This document shows, piece by piece, positions 34,401 through 42,811 of a DNA stretch of 64,000 nt; the stretch's first letter is position 1, and each line of letters opens with the position of its first letter. The notes under the pieces are model-generated. The model worked only from the letters and a program-made list of their open reading frames with translations. It had not been told where the DNA came from and made no database searches. The translations under genes were made by a program, and so were the position numbers. The DNA is from Streptomyces sp. DI166 (GTDB taxonomy: Bacteria; Actinomycetota; Actinomycetes; Streptomycetales; Streptomycetaceae), in the NCBI RefSeq assembly GCF_900091315.1, contig NZ_FLSP01000006.1, positions 1 to 64,000 on the forward strand. The letters are read 5' to 3'.

Positions 34401-35465
34401 TTGAAGCGTTACCGACTCACCTGCTCGCGCGCGTCCCTCAGCGACTCACTCCGCCCGGGCCGCACGGGCTCGTCCGTGATCGCTGCGGCCGCACTGTTCA
34501 CCCTGGCACTGCCGGGCGTCCCGGCCCACGCGGCCGTGGCCACCTGCTTCGGGGTGCCGGCCACGATCACGGGCGCCGGAACCCTCACCGGCACTCCGGG
34601 CAACGACGTCATCGTCGGGTCCCCCGGTGCCGACACGATCGACGGCCGCGGCGGACATGACCTCATCTGCGGACTGGCGGGGGGTGATTCGATCCAGGGA
34701 GGCACCGGCAATGATTGGATCGATGCCGGCCCTGGCGACGACATGGTGCGTGGGGACCTCTTCAGCGCGAGTGGCGACGTGGTCGCCAGTGACGGCAACG
34801 ATGTCCTGCTTCTGGGCGACGGGAACGACCGCGGCACTGGTGACAACGTAGCCGTCAGCGGAAATGCGTCGGGCGCGGGAAATGACCGCATCGAGGGTGG
34901 AGCGGGCGACGATCGTCTGGCCGGGGACAACAATTCCTTCATCGGCCGTACGACAGGAGCCGGAAACGACATCCTGAACGGCGGCCCAGGGGTCGACGAG
35001 CTGCATGGTGACGGCCAGGCGGGCACCGTCGCCACCGGGGCGGGGAACGACCTCCTGGACTTGGGCGCCGACGGCGGACGGTTCGCCATCGGTGACAACA
35101 ACCTCCTGACGCGGGGCGGTGTGGCGACCAGTGCGGGCAACGACGTGATCCGAGGTGGCACGGCGGGTGACCTCCTGGTCGGCGACAACTGGGCGGACAA
35201 CTCCCTTCGGGCCGGTACCGACCAACTCGTTGGCCGTGCCGGAGACGACACGTTGTTCGGGGACAACGTCGACTTCGACCAGGCCATGACCGTGGGCAGC
35301 GCGGGCGGGCGGGATCTCCTCTCCGGCGACGCGGGCAGCGATACGCTGCGGGCCGGGCCGGGGAACGACGTGCTCAACGGAGGGCCGGACAGCGACACCT
35401 GCGACGGGGAAGCGGGTACAGGTGACCTGGCCCTTGCCTGCGAGGCGGTGACCAGGGTCCCGTAG
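34401..35465 (+). CDS. Secreted RTX-type calcium-binding repeat protein
   Basis: This 354-residue exported protein is built from glycine/aspartate nonapeptide repeats of the haemolysin type. Examples are GTPGNDVIVGSPGADTIDGR, GGTGNDWIDAGPGDDMV, GGAGDDRLAGDNN, GAGNDLLDLG and GPGNDVLNGGPDSDTC, which bind calcium and form a beta-roll. A signal peptide (basic start, SVIAAAALFTLALPGVPAHA) precedes them. Two Cys pairs near the ends may form disulfides. No enzyme domain is present, so a binding, structural or surface role is likely. I place the start at TTG 34401 because GGAGG lies five bases upstream; ATG 34362 in the same frame is the alternative. Confidence 0.85.
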   Translation: MKRYRLTCSRASLSDSLRPGRTGSSVIAAAALFTLALPGVPAHAAVATCFGVPATITGAGTLTGTPGNDVIVGSPGADTIDGRGGHDLICGLAGGDSIQGGTGNDWIDAGPGDDMVRGDLFSASGDVVASDGNDVLLLGDGNDRGTGDNVAVSGNASGAGNDRIEGGAGDDRLAGDNNSFIGRTTGAGNDILNGGPGVDELHGDGQAGTVATGAGNDLLDLGADGGRFAIGDNNLLTRGGVATSAGNDVIRGGTAGDLLVGDNWADNSLRAGTDQLVGRAGDDTLFGDNVDFDQAMTVGSAGGRDLLSGDAGSDTLRAGPGNDVLNGGPDSDTCDGEAGTGDLALACEAVTRVP

Positions 35466-35541
35466 CGGACCTCAACGTCTCCCGCTCCCAGCCCGGTCGG
35501 GACGTCGCCCGTGACTCGATCGAGGTCGCGGACTGAAAAGG

Positions 35542-35615
35542 CGACGAGGGTAGGATTCGAACCTACGTCCACCCGGAGATCAGAGCCGGGCGCTCCTCCG
35601 CAGAGCTTCCTCGTC
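35542..35615 (-). tRNA. tRNA-like gene with a nine-base anticodon loop (isotype undetermined)
   Basis: Read on the minus strand, the 74 bases fold as a cloverleaf. The 7-bp acceptor is GACGAGG/CCTCGTC, extendable by three more pairs to 10 bp. The D stem is GCTC/GAGC with a 7-base loop, the anticodon stem CCCGG/CCGGG, the variable region TGGAC and the T stem GTAGG/CCTAC with a perfect TTCGAAT loop. The loop on the anticodon stem is CTCTGATCT, nine bases rather than seven. CTG (with U33 and A37), TGA or GAT could be the anticodon depending on phasing. Position 8 is A, not the usual T. No CCA is encoded. It could be a degenerate tRNA, a frameshift-type tRNA or a tRNA mimic. Confidence 0.6.
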
Positions 35616-35682
35616 GCCGATGTGATCATCGCCCAGGGTGAGGCGGAGGGGCAACTCAATTACGGCGCGAGTGCCTGGCCCG

Positions 35683-37056
35683 TCACAGCCACTCCTGCGC
35701 GGCGGCACGCTTGTTCTTGCCCGAGAAGACCCCGGCCGACCGAAGCGCGCTCGCCATGAGGGGGTCTGCCACGGAGACGCCGTGCACCAGTTCGGGTGTC
35801 CGTCGGAAGGAGACGGCCTTGGCGGTCGGCCTGGCGGTGGTCCAGGCTCCGGCCACCGGGTCGACCCGGTGCCGGGCACAGACCGATTCCACGAGCGAGC
35901 GCGGACACTCCTTCTCACCGCGGAGCACTTCCCAGGGCAGCGGAAGCTCCGCCCACACGTAGGTGTCGGGGTGCAGCCCGCCCCCGCTCATGCGGTGCCA
36001 GTACGCGACATCGGAGGCCATGAGACGCGGAACCTTGCCGGGACAGAAGCGGTCCAGGATCTCGTGCTGCCCCAACTCCTCTATCAGCGCGAACCAATGG
36101 GCCCGAGCCGTGTTCCACGCCTGCGCGGCCTGATTCCACGTCGACGAGTCGTCACCGCGGCGCACGATCATCGTGTCGCGTTCCAACGGGTGCCGGTTCC
36201 AGGCGTCTTCCAGCAGCTCGGCGACCTGACGCAGGACACCGTTCCAGCGCACCAGCAGCCGCGCGAGGTCCTCGTCGGAGACATGGGCCAGCACTTCGGC
36301 CTTCGGGTACACATGCGCGACCGCGTACCAGCAGGCCCGCCCGGGGGCGTCCCGCAACCGCTGGAGCAAGGCCTCGGCGACCTCGTCGTACACCTGACGC
36401 TGGCTGCCGTTGGTGAAGACGCTGCGCATGTAACCGCGGGCGGTGATGTAGGCGATGAACGCTGCCGAGTCGGTGTCGGTGGCGAACAGCTCGTACGACA
36501 GGGCGTGTGCCAGGGCGCCCTTGCCGGTCATGGTGACTTCGCGGCGGTGCTGTTCGTGAATGACCCGCGCCAGCTTGGCCTCCATCCGGCGGAGCAGCCG
36601 GAAACGCTTGTTGTACTGGCGCTTGGACATCTCGCCGATGCCCGCCGCCGTGCGCTCGGCGCGGTTGAGGCGGTCCAGGCCGAAGTCGTTCTGCCCGTAC
36701 GACCGGCGGATCTCCTCGCCCGCACGCCGGATGACCGCTTCTATGCGGGCGGGGTCGTCGCCGGCGTCGGCGGGGAGTTCCGGCAGGCTCGTGAACAGGC
36801 TCTTCGCCCGGGCGAGTTGACGCTGGGCGCCGACGGGACGGGCGAAGTCCTCCAGCATGGAGGTGTAGCCGTGCCAGAGGTTGCGCAACGAGTGCTCGGC
36901 GGCCTTGGCGAGCGCTTCCTCGGTGGCGGGATCGAGGTCGGTGCCCTGTGCGGCGTACAAGTCCTGGATGAGGCGGGCGACATCCTCAGGGCGCTTGCGC
37001 TGACTGAGTGAGGCGTGCAGGTCACGGAGCAGTTGTTCGGCCGAGGGCGACAGCAT
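35683..37056 (-). CDS. Hypothetical protein, 457 aa, next to the tRNA-like gene
   Basis: I recognise no family. The protein is soluble, mostly helical and rich in charged residues. It has repeated Arg-rich helices (MSKRQYNKRFRLLRRMEAKLARVIHEQHRREV near residue 145) and many Trp and Tyr in the second half (ARAHWFALIEEL, DVAYWHRMSGGG). The C-terminal part has PDTYVWAELPLPWEVLRGEKECPRSLVE and ends in a basic GVFSGKNKRAAAQEW. The start is ATG 37056, with AAGG eight bases upstream; a GTG three codons earlier is possible. It lies 67 bp upstream of the tRNA-like gene on the same strand and may share its transcript. A link between the two, such as RNA binding or processing, is a guess based only on adjacency. 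Confidence 0.75.
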   Translation of the reverse strand: MLSPSAEQLLRDLHASLSQRKRPEDVARLIQDLYAAQGTDLDPATEEALAKAAEHSLRNLWHGYTSMLEDFARPVGAQRQLARAKSLFTSLPELPADAGDDPARIEAVIRRAGEEIRRSYGQNDFGLDRLNRAERTAAGIGEMSKRQYNKRFRLLRRMEAKLARVIHEQHRREVTMTGKGALAHALSYELFATDTDSAAFIAYITARGYMRSVFTNGSQRQVYDEVAEALLQRLRDAPGRACWYAVAHVYPKAEVLAHVSDEDLARLLVRWNGVLRQVAELLEDAWNRHPLERDTMIVRRGDDSSTWNQAAQAWNTARAHWFALIEELGQHEILDRFCPGKVPRLMASDVAYWHRMSGGGLHPDTYVWAELPLPWEVLRGEKECPRSLVESVCARHRVDPVAGAWTTARPTAKAVSFRRTPELVHGVSVADPLMASALRSAGVFSGKNKRAAAQEWL

Positions 37057-37139
37057 GAGCGTCACCTTGTCATCAGCTCGGCGAGTGCTCCACCGGATAT
37101 TCGCCCGCCCGCTCTGGAGGGCCGGAACCGGCGGGAGAC

Positions 37140-37625
37140 TCAGCCCGACTTGCTGGCCAGGTCAGCCAGGAACCGCGGTACCCGCCCGGCCCCGAAGTCG
37201 TAGAACCGCGCCCACCGAGGCTCCACCGCGAGACGCGCCATACGGTCGTACAGGGCCCGGCAGTTCCGCTCGAACTCGGCCGCGTACTCGGCGTCGAAGT
37301 TCTTGCGCGCGGCCGCGAGGTACTCCGGCACGACCCCGTCGACGACGGTCAGGTGCACCACCCCGCGCACGGACAGCGCCCTGGCCGAGCCCGGGCCGTC
37401 GCCGGCCTCGATGGTCAGCGCGACCTCGGGCCGGGCGGTCAGCGCCTTCACCTTGGGCGCCGTGGCCGCGGTGGACATGACGATCTCCTCGCCGGTCCAG
37501 AAGATGCCGATCGGCACGACCCGAGGCAACCCGTCGGGGCCGATGTACGCCAGCCGCGCCATCGACGCCTGCTCCAGCAGCTCACGGGCATCGGCCAGCT
37601 CCTGCTCGATCTGCTCCCGGTCCAT
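37140..37625 (-). CDS. Pyridoxamine 5'-phosphate oxidase-like flavin-binding protein
   Basis: This 161-residue protein has the split-barrel fold of the PNPOx-like/F420- or FMN-binding family. Markers are MARLAYIGPDGLPRVVPIGIFWTGEEIVMST (strands 1-3), KVKALTARPEVALTIEAGD and ALSVRGVVHLTVVDG. The C-terminal half is a helical addition ending in RFYDFGAGRVPRFLADL. The cofactor and reaction are not certain. GGAGGA lies upstream of the ATG. Confidence 0.85.
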   Translation of the reverse strand: MDREQIEQELADARELLEQASMARLAYIGPDGLPRVVPIGIFWTGEEIVMSTAATAPKVKALTARPEVALTIEAGDGPGSARALSVRGVVHLTVVDGVVPEYLAAARKNFDAEYAAEFERNCRALYDRMARLAVEPRWARFYDFGAGRVPRFLADLASKSG

Positions 37626-37889
37626 GATGTTCGTCCTCCCGCGTCACACGGCCCTCGGGGCCGCTCACGCCCCTGGGACGGAGCCGTCGTCCCGTTCTCG
37701 ACATTCCGGCCGCGCCGGTGGGGGACGGGCCCCGCGTCGAAGGGGTGAGCCGAGGGGGTGTGCGCCAGAATGAACCTTCTGCGTGCCGTATGCATCTTTA
37801 AGTGCGTCATCAATGGATCATCGATATGTCGTCAATGCGGCCTCGCGGCAGTGCCAGGCCGTTGACCTGCGGTTGAAGAGGAGAAACGA

Positions 37890-38123
37890 ATGAGCGGGGC
37901 CCTGCCCGGCGAGGAAACGTGCGAGCTCGATCCGATCACCTGGGACGCGCTCGTCGAGGCGATGCGCGAGCACGGCGTGACGCACGACGTCATGGGCAAG
38001 GTGTGTCACGACGCGCTGCGCGTGATCAATGCCACCCCGGTCGCCGAGCGGGACAGGCTCAACGCCGAGGCCGAGGAGAACTTCGCCAAGCGGCAGGCGG
38101 GGCTGCTCCACCCTCCCGCGTGA
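37890..38123 (+). CDS. Small hypothetical protein, 77 aa
   Basis: A short acidic, helical protein (CELDPITWDALVEAMREHGVTHDVMGKVCHDALRVI) with two Cys is preceded by an excellent AGAGGAGAAACGA ribosome site. That site and the codon pattern support expression. I recognise no family. The 264 bp upstream (37626-37889) hold no other gene or clear motif beyond its own promoter. Confidence 0.65.
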   Translation: MSGALPGEETCELDPITWDALVEAMREHGVTHDVMGKVCHDALRVINATPVAERDRLNAEAEENFAKRQAGLLHPPA

Positions 38124-38150
38124 TCGTTCTCCCGGCCCGGCTGCCGACGC

Positions 38151-39260
38151 CTACAGCGGGATCCACTCGCTGGACGTGGTGACCTCGTCCAGTACGTCCG
38201 GCAGCGGCTCGGTGCCGAGACCGGGGCCCGTGGGAACGTCGAGGTGGCCGTCGGCCAGGACGAACGGCTCGGTGATGTCGGTGGCGAAGTAGCGGCGGGA
38301 GCCGGAGGTGTCGCCGGGGAGGGTGAAGCCGGGCAGGGCGGCGAGGGCGACGTTGGCGGCGCGGCCGATGCCGGTCTCCAGCATGCCGCCGCACCACACC
38401 GGGATGCCGTGGGCGCGGGCGAGGTCGTGGATGCGGCGGGCTTCGAGGTAGCCGCCGACCCGGGCGGGCTTGATGTTGATGACGGAGCAGGCGCCCAGCG
38501 AGATGGCCGCGGCGGCATGGGCGGCGGACTCGATGGACTCGTCCAGGCAGATCGGGGTGCGTAGCAGCTTGGCGAGCTGGGCGTGCTGGACCATGTCGTC
38601 GTTGGCCAGCGGCTGTTCGATCAGCAGGAGGCCGAAGTCGTCGAGCTTGGCGAGCTGTTGGGCGTCCACCAGGGTGTACGCGGCGTTGGCGTCGACCTGG
38701 AGCAGCAGGTCGTCACCGAAGCGCTCGCGTACGGCGCGTACCGGCTCCACGTCCCAGCCGGGCTCGATCTTCAGCTTGATCCGGACGTAGCCCTCGGTGA
38801 TGTACCCCTCCACCGCGTCCAGGAGTTGGGGGATCGAGTCCATGATGCCCACCGACACACCGCACGGGACACGGTCGCGGGCGGCGCCGAGGTAGGCGCC
38901 GAAGGACTCACCGGCACTGCGCAGTTGGGCATCGAGTACCGCCGTCTCCAGCGCCGACTTCGCCATGTGGTGGCCGGTGAAGGGCTCCAGGACCCGCCCC
39001 ACCGCGTTCGCGTCCACGCCGTCCTTCGGCAGCGCGGGGATGAGGAACCTGCGCAGGACGTCCTGTGCGCCGTCGACGTACTCGGAGCAGTAGCGGGGCT
39101 CGGACATGGCCGCGCACTCGGCCCAGCCCTCCCCGTCGGCGGTGACGACACGGACCAGCAGGACGTCGCGGCTGGTCTCCACGCCGAAGGAGGTGCGGAA
39201 CGGGGCGACGAGCGGCATCGCGATACGGCGCAGTTCGACGCCGGAGATCTTGGTCTTCAC
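38151..39260 (-). CDS. Enolase-superfamily N-acylamino acid racemase / o-succinylbenzoate synthase-like
   Basis: This 369-residue protein belongs to the MLE/OSBS group. The two catalytic Lys are in RIKLKIEPGWD (residue about 165) and INIKPARVGG (about 263). The metal ligands are Asp in QVDANAAY, Glu in LIEQPLAND and Asp in CLDESIES. The closing motif is WCGGMLETGIGRAANVALAALPG. Neighbours decide the likely reaction: a GNAT acyltransferase and an M20 amidohydrolase lie upstream in the same operon. That is the known gene set for converting D-amino acids to L-amino acids through N-succinyl intermediates, with this enzyme as the racemase. No men genes are near, so a menaquinone role is unlikely. 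The start is GTG 39260 with GAAGGA upstream. Confidence 0.88.
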   Translation of the reverse strand: MKTKISGVELRRIAMPLVAPFRTSFGVETSRDVLLVRVVTADGEGWAECAAMSEPRYCSEYVDGAQDVLRRFLIPALPKDGVDANAVGRVLEPFTGHHMAKSALETAVLDAQLRSAGESFGAYLGAARDRVPCGVSVGIMDSIPQLLDAVEGYITEGYVRIKLKIEPGWDVEPVRAVRERFGDDLLLQVDANAAYTLVDAQQLAKLDDFGLLLIEQPLANDDMVQHAQLAKLLRTPICLDESIESAAHAAAAISLGACSVINIKPARVGGYLEARRIHDLARAHGIPVWCGGMLETGIGRAANVALAALPGFTLPGDTSGSRRYFATDITEPFVLADGHLDVPTGPGLGTEPLPDVLDEVTTSSEWIPL

Positions 39261-39314
39261 GAGGGTTCCTTCGCGGGTGTCGGTTCGCGGGGTGTCGGGT
39301 TCGCCGGGTGTCAG

Positions 39315-40082
39315 TCAGGAGTGGGTCGCGGGGCGCCGGACGACGTAGCGGCGGCGCTCGTGGAGTCCGACGACGCGGGCGCCCTCGGTCAGCAGGCCGC
39401 CCAGGGTCTGCCGCAGGGCCAGCCGCCAGGCGCGGGCGGCGCTCGGGTCGGTGCGGCGCAGGGCCTCGATGTCGTCGGGGAGGTCGATGAGCACGGTCCC
39501 GGCGTCGGTCGTCCCCGTCACCGGGCGGCCTTCATGGTCCCGCAGGACGTGGACGGCGTCGGCGGGCAGCTCGAACAGCTCGGGCGGTGCCGGCACGGTG
39601 AGGTCCCAGGCGGCCAGGACGCGGTCGGAGTCGTCGCCGCCGTTGATCGCGTCGTCCATGGCGCCGTAGAAGGACACCAGGTACTCCTCGGGGCGCGCGC
39701 CGAGCTTGACCAGGTTGAAGTAGGCGTTGCGGCGGATGAGGGGGTCGTAGGTCCAGGTGATGCGCTTCAGCCCGCGGTCGAGGGCCCACTGCCGCTGGTG
39801 CAGCTTGAGGGCGAGGCCTGCGCCGCGCCCCGGGACGGCGCCGGTGATGTGGGAGTGCAGGCTCACTCCGACGGGTTCGCCGAGGAAGGCGACGGAGGCC
39901 CCTACGAGGCGGCCGTCGTCGTAGGCCCCGGCGACGTAGTTGCCGGCGTGGGCGAGGGCTCGCATCAGCTCGGCGGAGACGGGCGGGTTTGTCGGTTCGG
40001 TGCCCCATATCCCGGCGTAGAGGACGGCGGCGGTGTCGAAGTCCTCCATGGTGTGCAGTTCGCGGACGCGGGGCGCGGTCAT
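39315..40082 (-). CDS. GNAT-family acyltransferase, probable amino acid N-succinyltransferase
   Basis: This 255-residue protein has an N-terminal GNAT domain: YVAGAYDDGRLVGASVAFLG as central strands, then the acyl-CoA loop HITGAVPGRGAGLALKLHQRQWAL near residue 80, and ITWTYDPLIRRNAYFNLVKLGA. The C-terminal 110 residues are an extension seen in larger members. Its ATG overlaps the stop of the M20 gene and the racemase follows 54 bp downstream. In the analogous operons this enzyme succinylates D-amino acids from succinyl-CoA. That role is inferred from context. Confidence 0.85.
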   Translation of the reverse strand: MTAPRVRELHTMEDFDTAAVLYAGIWGTEPTNPPVSAELMRALAHAGNYVAGAYDDGRLVGASVAFLGEPVGVSLHSHITGAVPGRGAGLALKLHQRQWALDRGLKRITWTYDPLIRRNAYFNLVKLGARPEEYLVSFYGAMDDAINGGDDSDRVLAAWDLTVPAPPELFELPADAVHVLRDHEGRPVTGTTDAGTVLIDLPDDIEALRRTDPSAARAWRLALRQTLGGLLTEGARVVGLHERRRYVVRRPATHS

Positions 40083-41197
40083 CGCAGTGCTCCGAGGAGG
40101 TGGGCCAGGAGGCGGGCGCGGGCGGGCATTTCGGCGGTGATGACGTGTTCGTGGTCCGCGTGCGCGCCGTCGCCGACCGCGCCGAGGCCGTCGAGGGTGG
40201 GGCAGCCGACCCCGGCGGTGTAGTTGCCGTCGGAGGCGCCGCCGACGGCCGTCTGCCGCAGTGGGCCGAGGCCGAGCCGTTCGGCCTGCTCCGAGGCGAG
40301 GGCGAACAGTTGCCGGGAGGCGTCGGGGGCGAGCGGCGGACGGTTGGGGCCGCCGTCGATGTGGAGCGTGGCGCCCGGGAGTTGGGGCTGCAGCGTCCTG
40401 ATGCGCTGGTCGACCGCCTCCTGCGCGGCCGGTGTGGTCACGCGGACGTCCACGTTCAACTCGGCGCGTGAGGGGACGGTGTTCGTGGCCGTCCCGGCCG
40501 ACACCAGTGTCGGGGTGACGGTGGTGCCCATGCCGACGGAGGTGGCCATGGTCTGCAACGCCAGTATCTGGTGGGCGAGTTCGGTGGCCGCGTTGACGCC
40601 CCTCTCCGGTTCCAGGCCCGCGTGGGCGGCACGGCCGTGCACGGTGATGTCGTACAGGGACACGCCCTTGCGGCTGGTCTTGAGGGCGCCGCCTGGTGCC
40701 GAGGGCTCCAGGACGAGGGTGGCCGAACAGGTGCGGGCGATGTCCTCGATGAGCGCGCGGGAGGTGTCCGAGCCGGTCTCCTCGTCACCGGTGACCAGGA
40801 CGCACAGGCCGTCGAGGGAGGGGAGCGAGGCGAGGGCGTGGAACATCTGCACCAGGCCCGCCTTCATGTCGAAGACCCCGGGGCCGCGGGCGACACCGCC
40901 CTCGACCGACCAGGGATGCGTGGTGAGGGAGCCGATCGGCCAGACGGTGTCGTGGTGGCCGAGCAGCAGGACGCGCGGCGTGCCGAAGGTCCACTGGACG
41001 TGGGTGACGCCCCCGATGTCCAGCAGCCGGGGCCGGGCGCCGAGCAGACGGCTGCCCTGCTCCGCGACCACCTGGGCGCTGCGGGCGACGGCCGCGTAGT
41101 CGGCGGAGAAGGACTCGCAGGTCACCAGTTCTTCGAGGTCGGCGAGCATGGCGTCGACAGTGGCCGGGTCCGCGGGAGCGGAGAGTGCTTCGGTCAC
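40079..41197 (-). CDS. M20-family metallo-amidohydrolase, probable N-acyl-L-amino acid hydrolase
   Basis: This 372-residue zinc peptidase-fold enzyme has the metal motifs LLLGHHDTVWP (His, Asp), GPGVFDMKAGLVQM (bridging Asp), VTGDEETGS (general base Glu and ligand) and a C-terminal ADHEHV His. The dimerisation domain lies between, with VHGRAAHAGLEPERGVNAATELA. It resembles the carboxypeptidase G2/ArgE group. As first gene of the operon with an acyltransferase and racemase, it would remove the N-acyl group from the L-isomer. The start is GTG 41197 behind AGGAGG. Confidence 0.9.
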   Translation of the reverse strand: MTEALSAPADPATVDAMLADLEELVTCESFSADYAAVARSAQVVAEQGSRLLGARPRLLDIGGVTHVQWTFGTPRVLLLGHHDTVWPIGSLTTHPWSVEGGVARGPGVFDMKAGLVQMFHALASLPSLDGLCVLVTGDEETGSDTSRALIEDIARTCSATLVLEPSAPGGALKTSRKGVSLYDITVHGRAAHAGLEPERGVNAATELAHQILALQTMATSVGMGTTVTPTLVSAGTATNTVPSRAELNVDVRVTTPAAQEAVDQRIRTLQPQLPGATLHIDGGPNRPPLAPDASRQLFALASEQAERLGLGPLRQTAVGGASDGNYTAGVGCPTLDGLGAVGDGAHADHEHVITAEMPARARLLAHLLGALR

Positions 41198-41317
41198 GGA
41201 AGGTTCCTCCTGGGTGGGATGACCGCCACGCTAGGTATGCGGACCCCGGCCGAGTTGGTCGAACGGTGACAACATCGGCGCCCCCATTCGTACCGTGCTC
41301 CCAACCGTCCGCAAGCC

Positions 41318-41737
41318 ATGTCCTCCTGCTTGAATGCGGGAGTGATCGAACTCGCGATGTGTGTGGCCGCCGCCGGCCTCGTCGGATGGCTGGTGCGCCG
41401 GAAGCGGCAGCAGAGGTCCACCGCGACAGCCGCCGGGGAACCGGCCGGGCTGCCCTGCATGCTGCGGTGGTCCGCTCAGGGAGCGCGCTGGAGGCCGGGA
41501 CGCCTGCTGATCGGAGAGGCGGGTCCGCTGGTCTGGCAGCCTTCCTGGGGTAAGCGGGAGGCCGCCCTGCCTGCCGGTCTGCGGCAGACAGGGCTGCGCT
41601 CGCCCACGATGCGCGAGGCGATGGGCCTGAACCCGAGGTCCCGGATCGTGGAATGCGAGTCGTCCGAGGGGGAGGTCCTGGTCGCGGTCATGCCGGAGGA
41701 CCTGGACGAGCTGATCAAGGCGTTGGAGCGTGCATAA
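41318..41737 (+). CDS. Small membrane-anchored protein, about 139 aa
   Basis: An N-terminal membrane helix (VIELAMCVAAAGLVGWLVRRKRQQR) is followed by a soluble domain of about 100 residues. That domain contains LRWSAQGARWRPGRLLIGEAGPLVWQPSW and a C-terminal acidic helix, resembling the plan of small actinobacterial DUF2550-like proteins (tentative). The start may instead be GTG 41342. It is divergent from the M20 operon and convergent with the dipeptidase gene. Confidence 0.65.
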   Translation: MSSCLNAGVIELAMCVAAAGLVGWLVRRKRQQRSTATAAGEPAGLPCMLRWSAQGARWRPGRLLIGEAGPLVWQPSWGKREAALPAGLRQTGLRSPTMREAMGLNPRSRIVECESSEGEVLVAVMPEDLDELIKALERA

Positions 41738-41758
41738 CCCTCGCCTCGAAACAGGCGC

Positions 41759-42808
41759 CTACCCCATGGCCGTGCCCATCAGGCGCCGCGTGTTCCCGCC
41801 GAGGATCTTCAGGATGTCCTCCTCGGGCAGGCCCCGGCGGACCAGTGCCTCGGTGACCAGCGGCATCCCGGCCGGGCCCTCCAGACCGGGGAAGTCGAAC
41901 AGGAAGTCGGGGTCCTCGCAGCAGGGCGGGGTGACGTCGTGCAGGACCTCGCGAACGAAGTCCGACCCCAGGCCGACGTGGTCGATCCCGGCCACGGAGA
42001 CGATGTGCTCGATGTGGTCGACGACCAGGTCGACGCTCACCTTCTCCCGGTCGGCGGTGTCGGTGAGGAAGTCGGGCACGAAGTTCACGCAGACCACGCC
42101 ACCGGTGGCGGCCACCCCGCGGATCTGGTCGTCGGTGAGGTTGCGGTGGTGGTCGCGCAGGGCGCGGGCACAGGAGTGGGTGGCGATCAGGGGGCGGGTC
42201 GCGAGTTCCAGGACATGTGCGACACCGGCGGCGCCGAGGTGGGAGATGTCGAAGAGCATGCCCAGGCGCTCCATCTCGCGCAGCGCCTCCACCCCGGGTG
42301 CGGTCAGTCGGCTGCCGGTGGCGTCCTCCCGGCTGCCGTCGGCGAGCGGGGTGCGGCCCCAGTGGGCTATGGACGCGATACGCACACCGAGCCGGAAGAC
42401 GGTGGAGAACAGTTCCACGGAGGCGTCGATGCCCGGTGCGCTCTCCAGCGCCAGCACGAGGGCGATACGGCCCTCGGTGAGTGCGGTGTCGATGTCGGCG
42501 CCGTTCAGGCACAGGGCGACCTGGTCGGGGTTGGCCTCGGCGAGCTCATGCGCGCACTCGATCATGCGCAGGGTCTGCCGCAGCGCGCCTTCGGGACGGT
42601 ACTGGTCGTCGATGAACACCGGCAGCACCTGGATGTCGATACCGCCCTCGCGCAGCTGGGGCAGCCAGCGGTCCCGGAAGAACCCGCCCCAGCGCCGCGG
42701 CGGGCGCGCGGCGACGGCCATCAGCAGGTCGTTGTGGGCGTCGGCGACGACAGCACGGCGGTGCAGGTCCAGGGGCACGGCGGGAGCCTTTCTTCTCGGG
42801 CGGGACAC
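41759..42808 (-). CDS. Membrane (renal) dipeptidase, M19 family
   Basis: This 349-residue zinc dipeptidase carries VVADAHNDLL (His-x-Asp ligands), ALVLALESAPGI (bridging Glu near residue 125), LFDISHLGAAG and ATHSCARALRDHHRNLTDDQI (His ligands and substrate Arg), and GIDHVGLGSDF (Asp). M19 enzymes tolerate D-residues at the C-terminal position, so it fits a D-amino acid salvage locus with the adjacent racemase operon (inference). The start is GTG 42808. A 70-residue membrane protein gene ends three bases upstream. Confidence 0.92.
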   Translation of the reverse strand: MSRPRRKAPAVPLDLHRRAVVADAHNDLLMAVAARPPRRWGGFFRDRWLPQLREGGIDIQVLPVFIDDQYRPEGALRQTLRMIECAHELAEANPDQVALCLNGADIDTALTEGRIALVLALESAPGIDASVELFSTVFRLGVRIASIAHWGRTPLADGSREDATGSRLTAPGVEALREMERLGMLFDISHLGAAGVAHVLELATRPLIATHSCARALRDHHRNLTDDQIRGVAATGGVVCVNFVPDFLTDTADREKVSVDLVVDHIEHIVSVAGIDHVGLGSDFVREVLHDVTPPCCEDPDFLFDFPGLEGPAGMPLVTEALVRRGLPEEDILKILGGNTRRLMGTAMG

Positions 42809-42811
42809 TTC

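Noticed and set aside
38151..39260. Calling the enolase-family gene menC of menaquinone synthesis
   Set aside because: No other men genes are near, and the operon partners (GNAT and M20 enzymes) point to amino acid racemisation.
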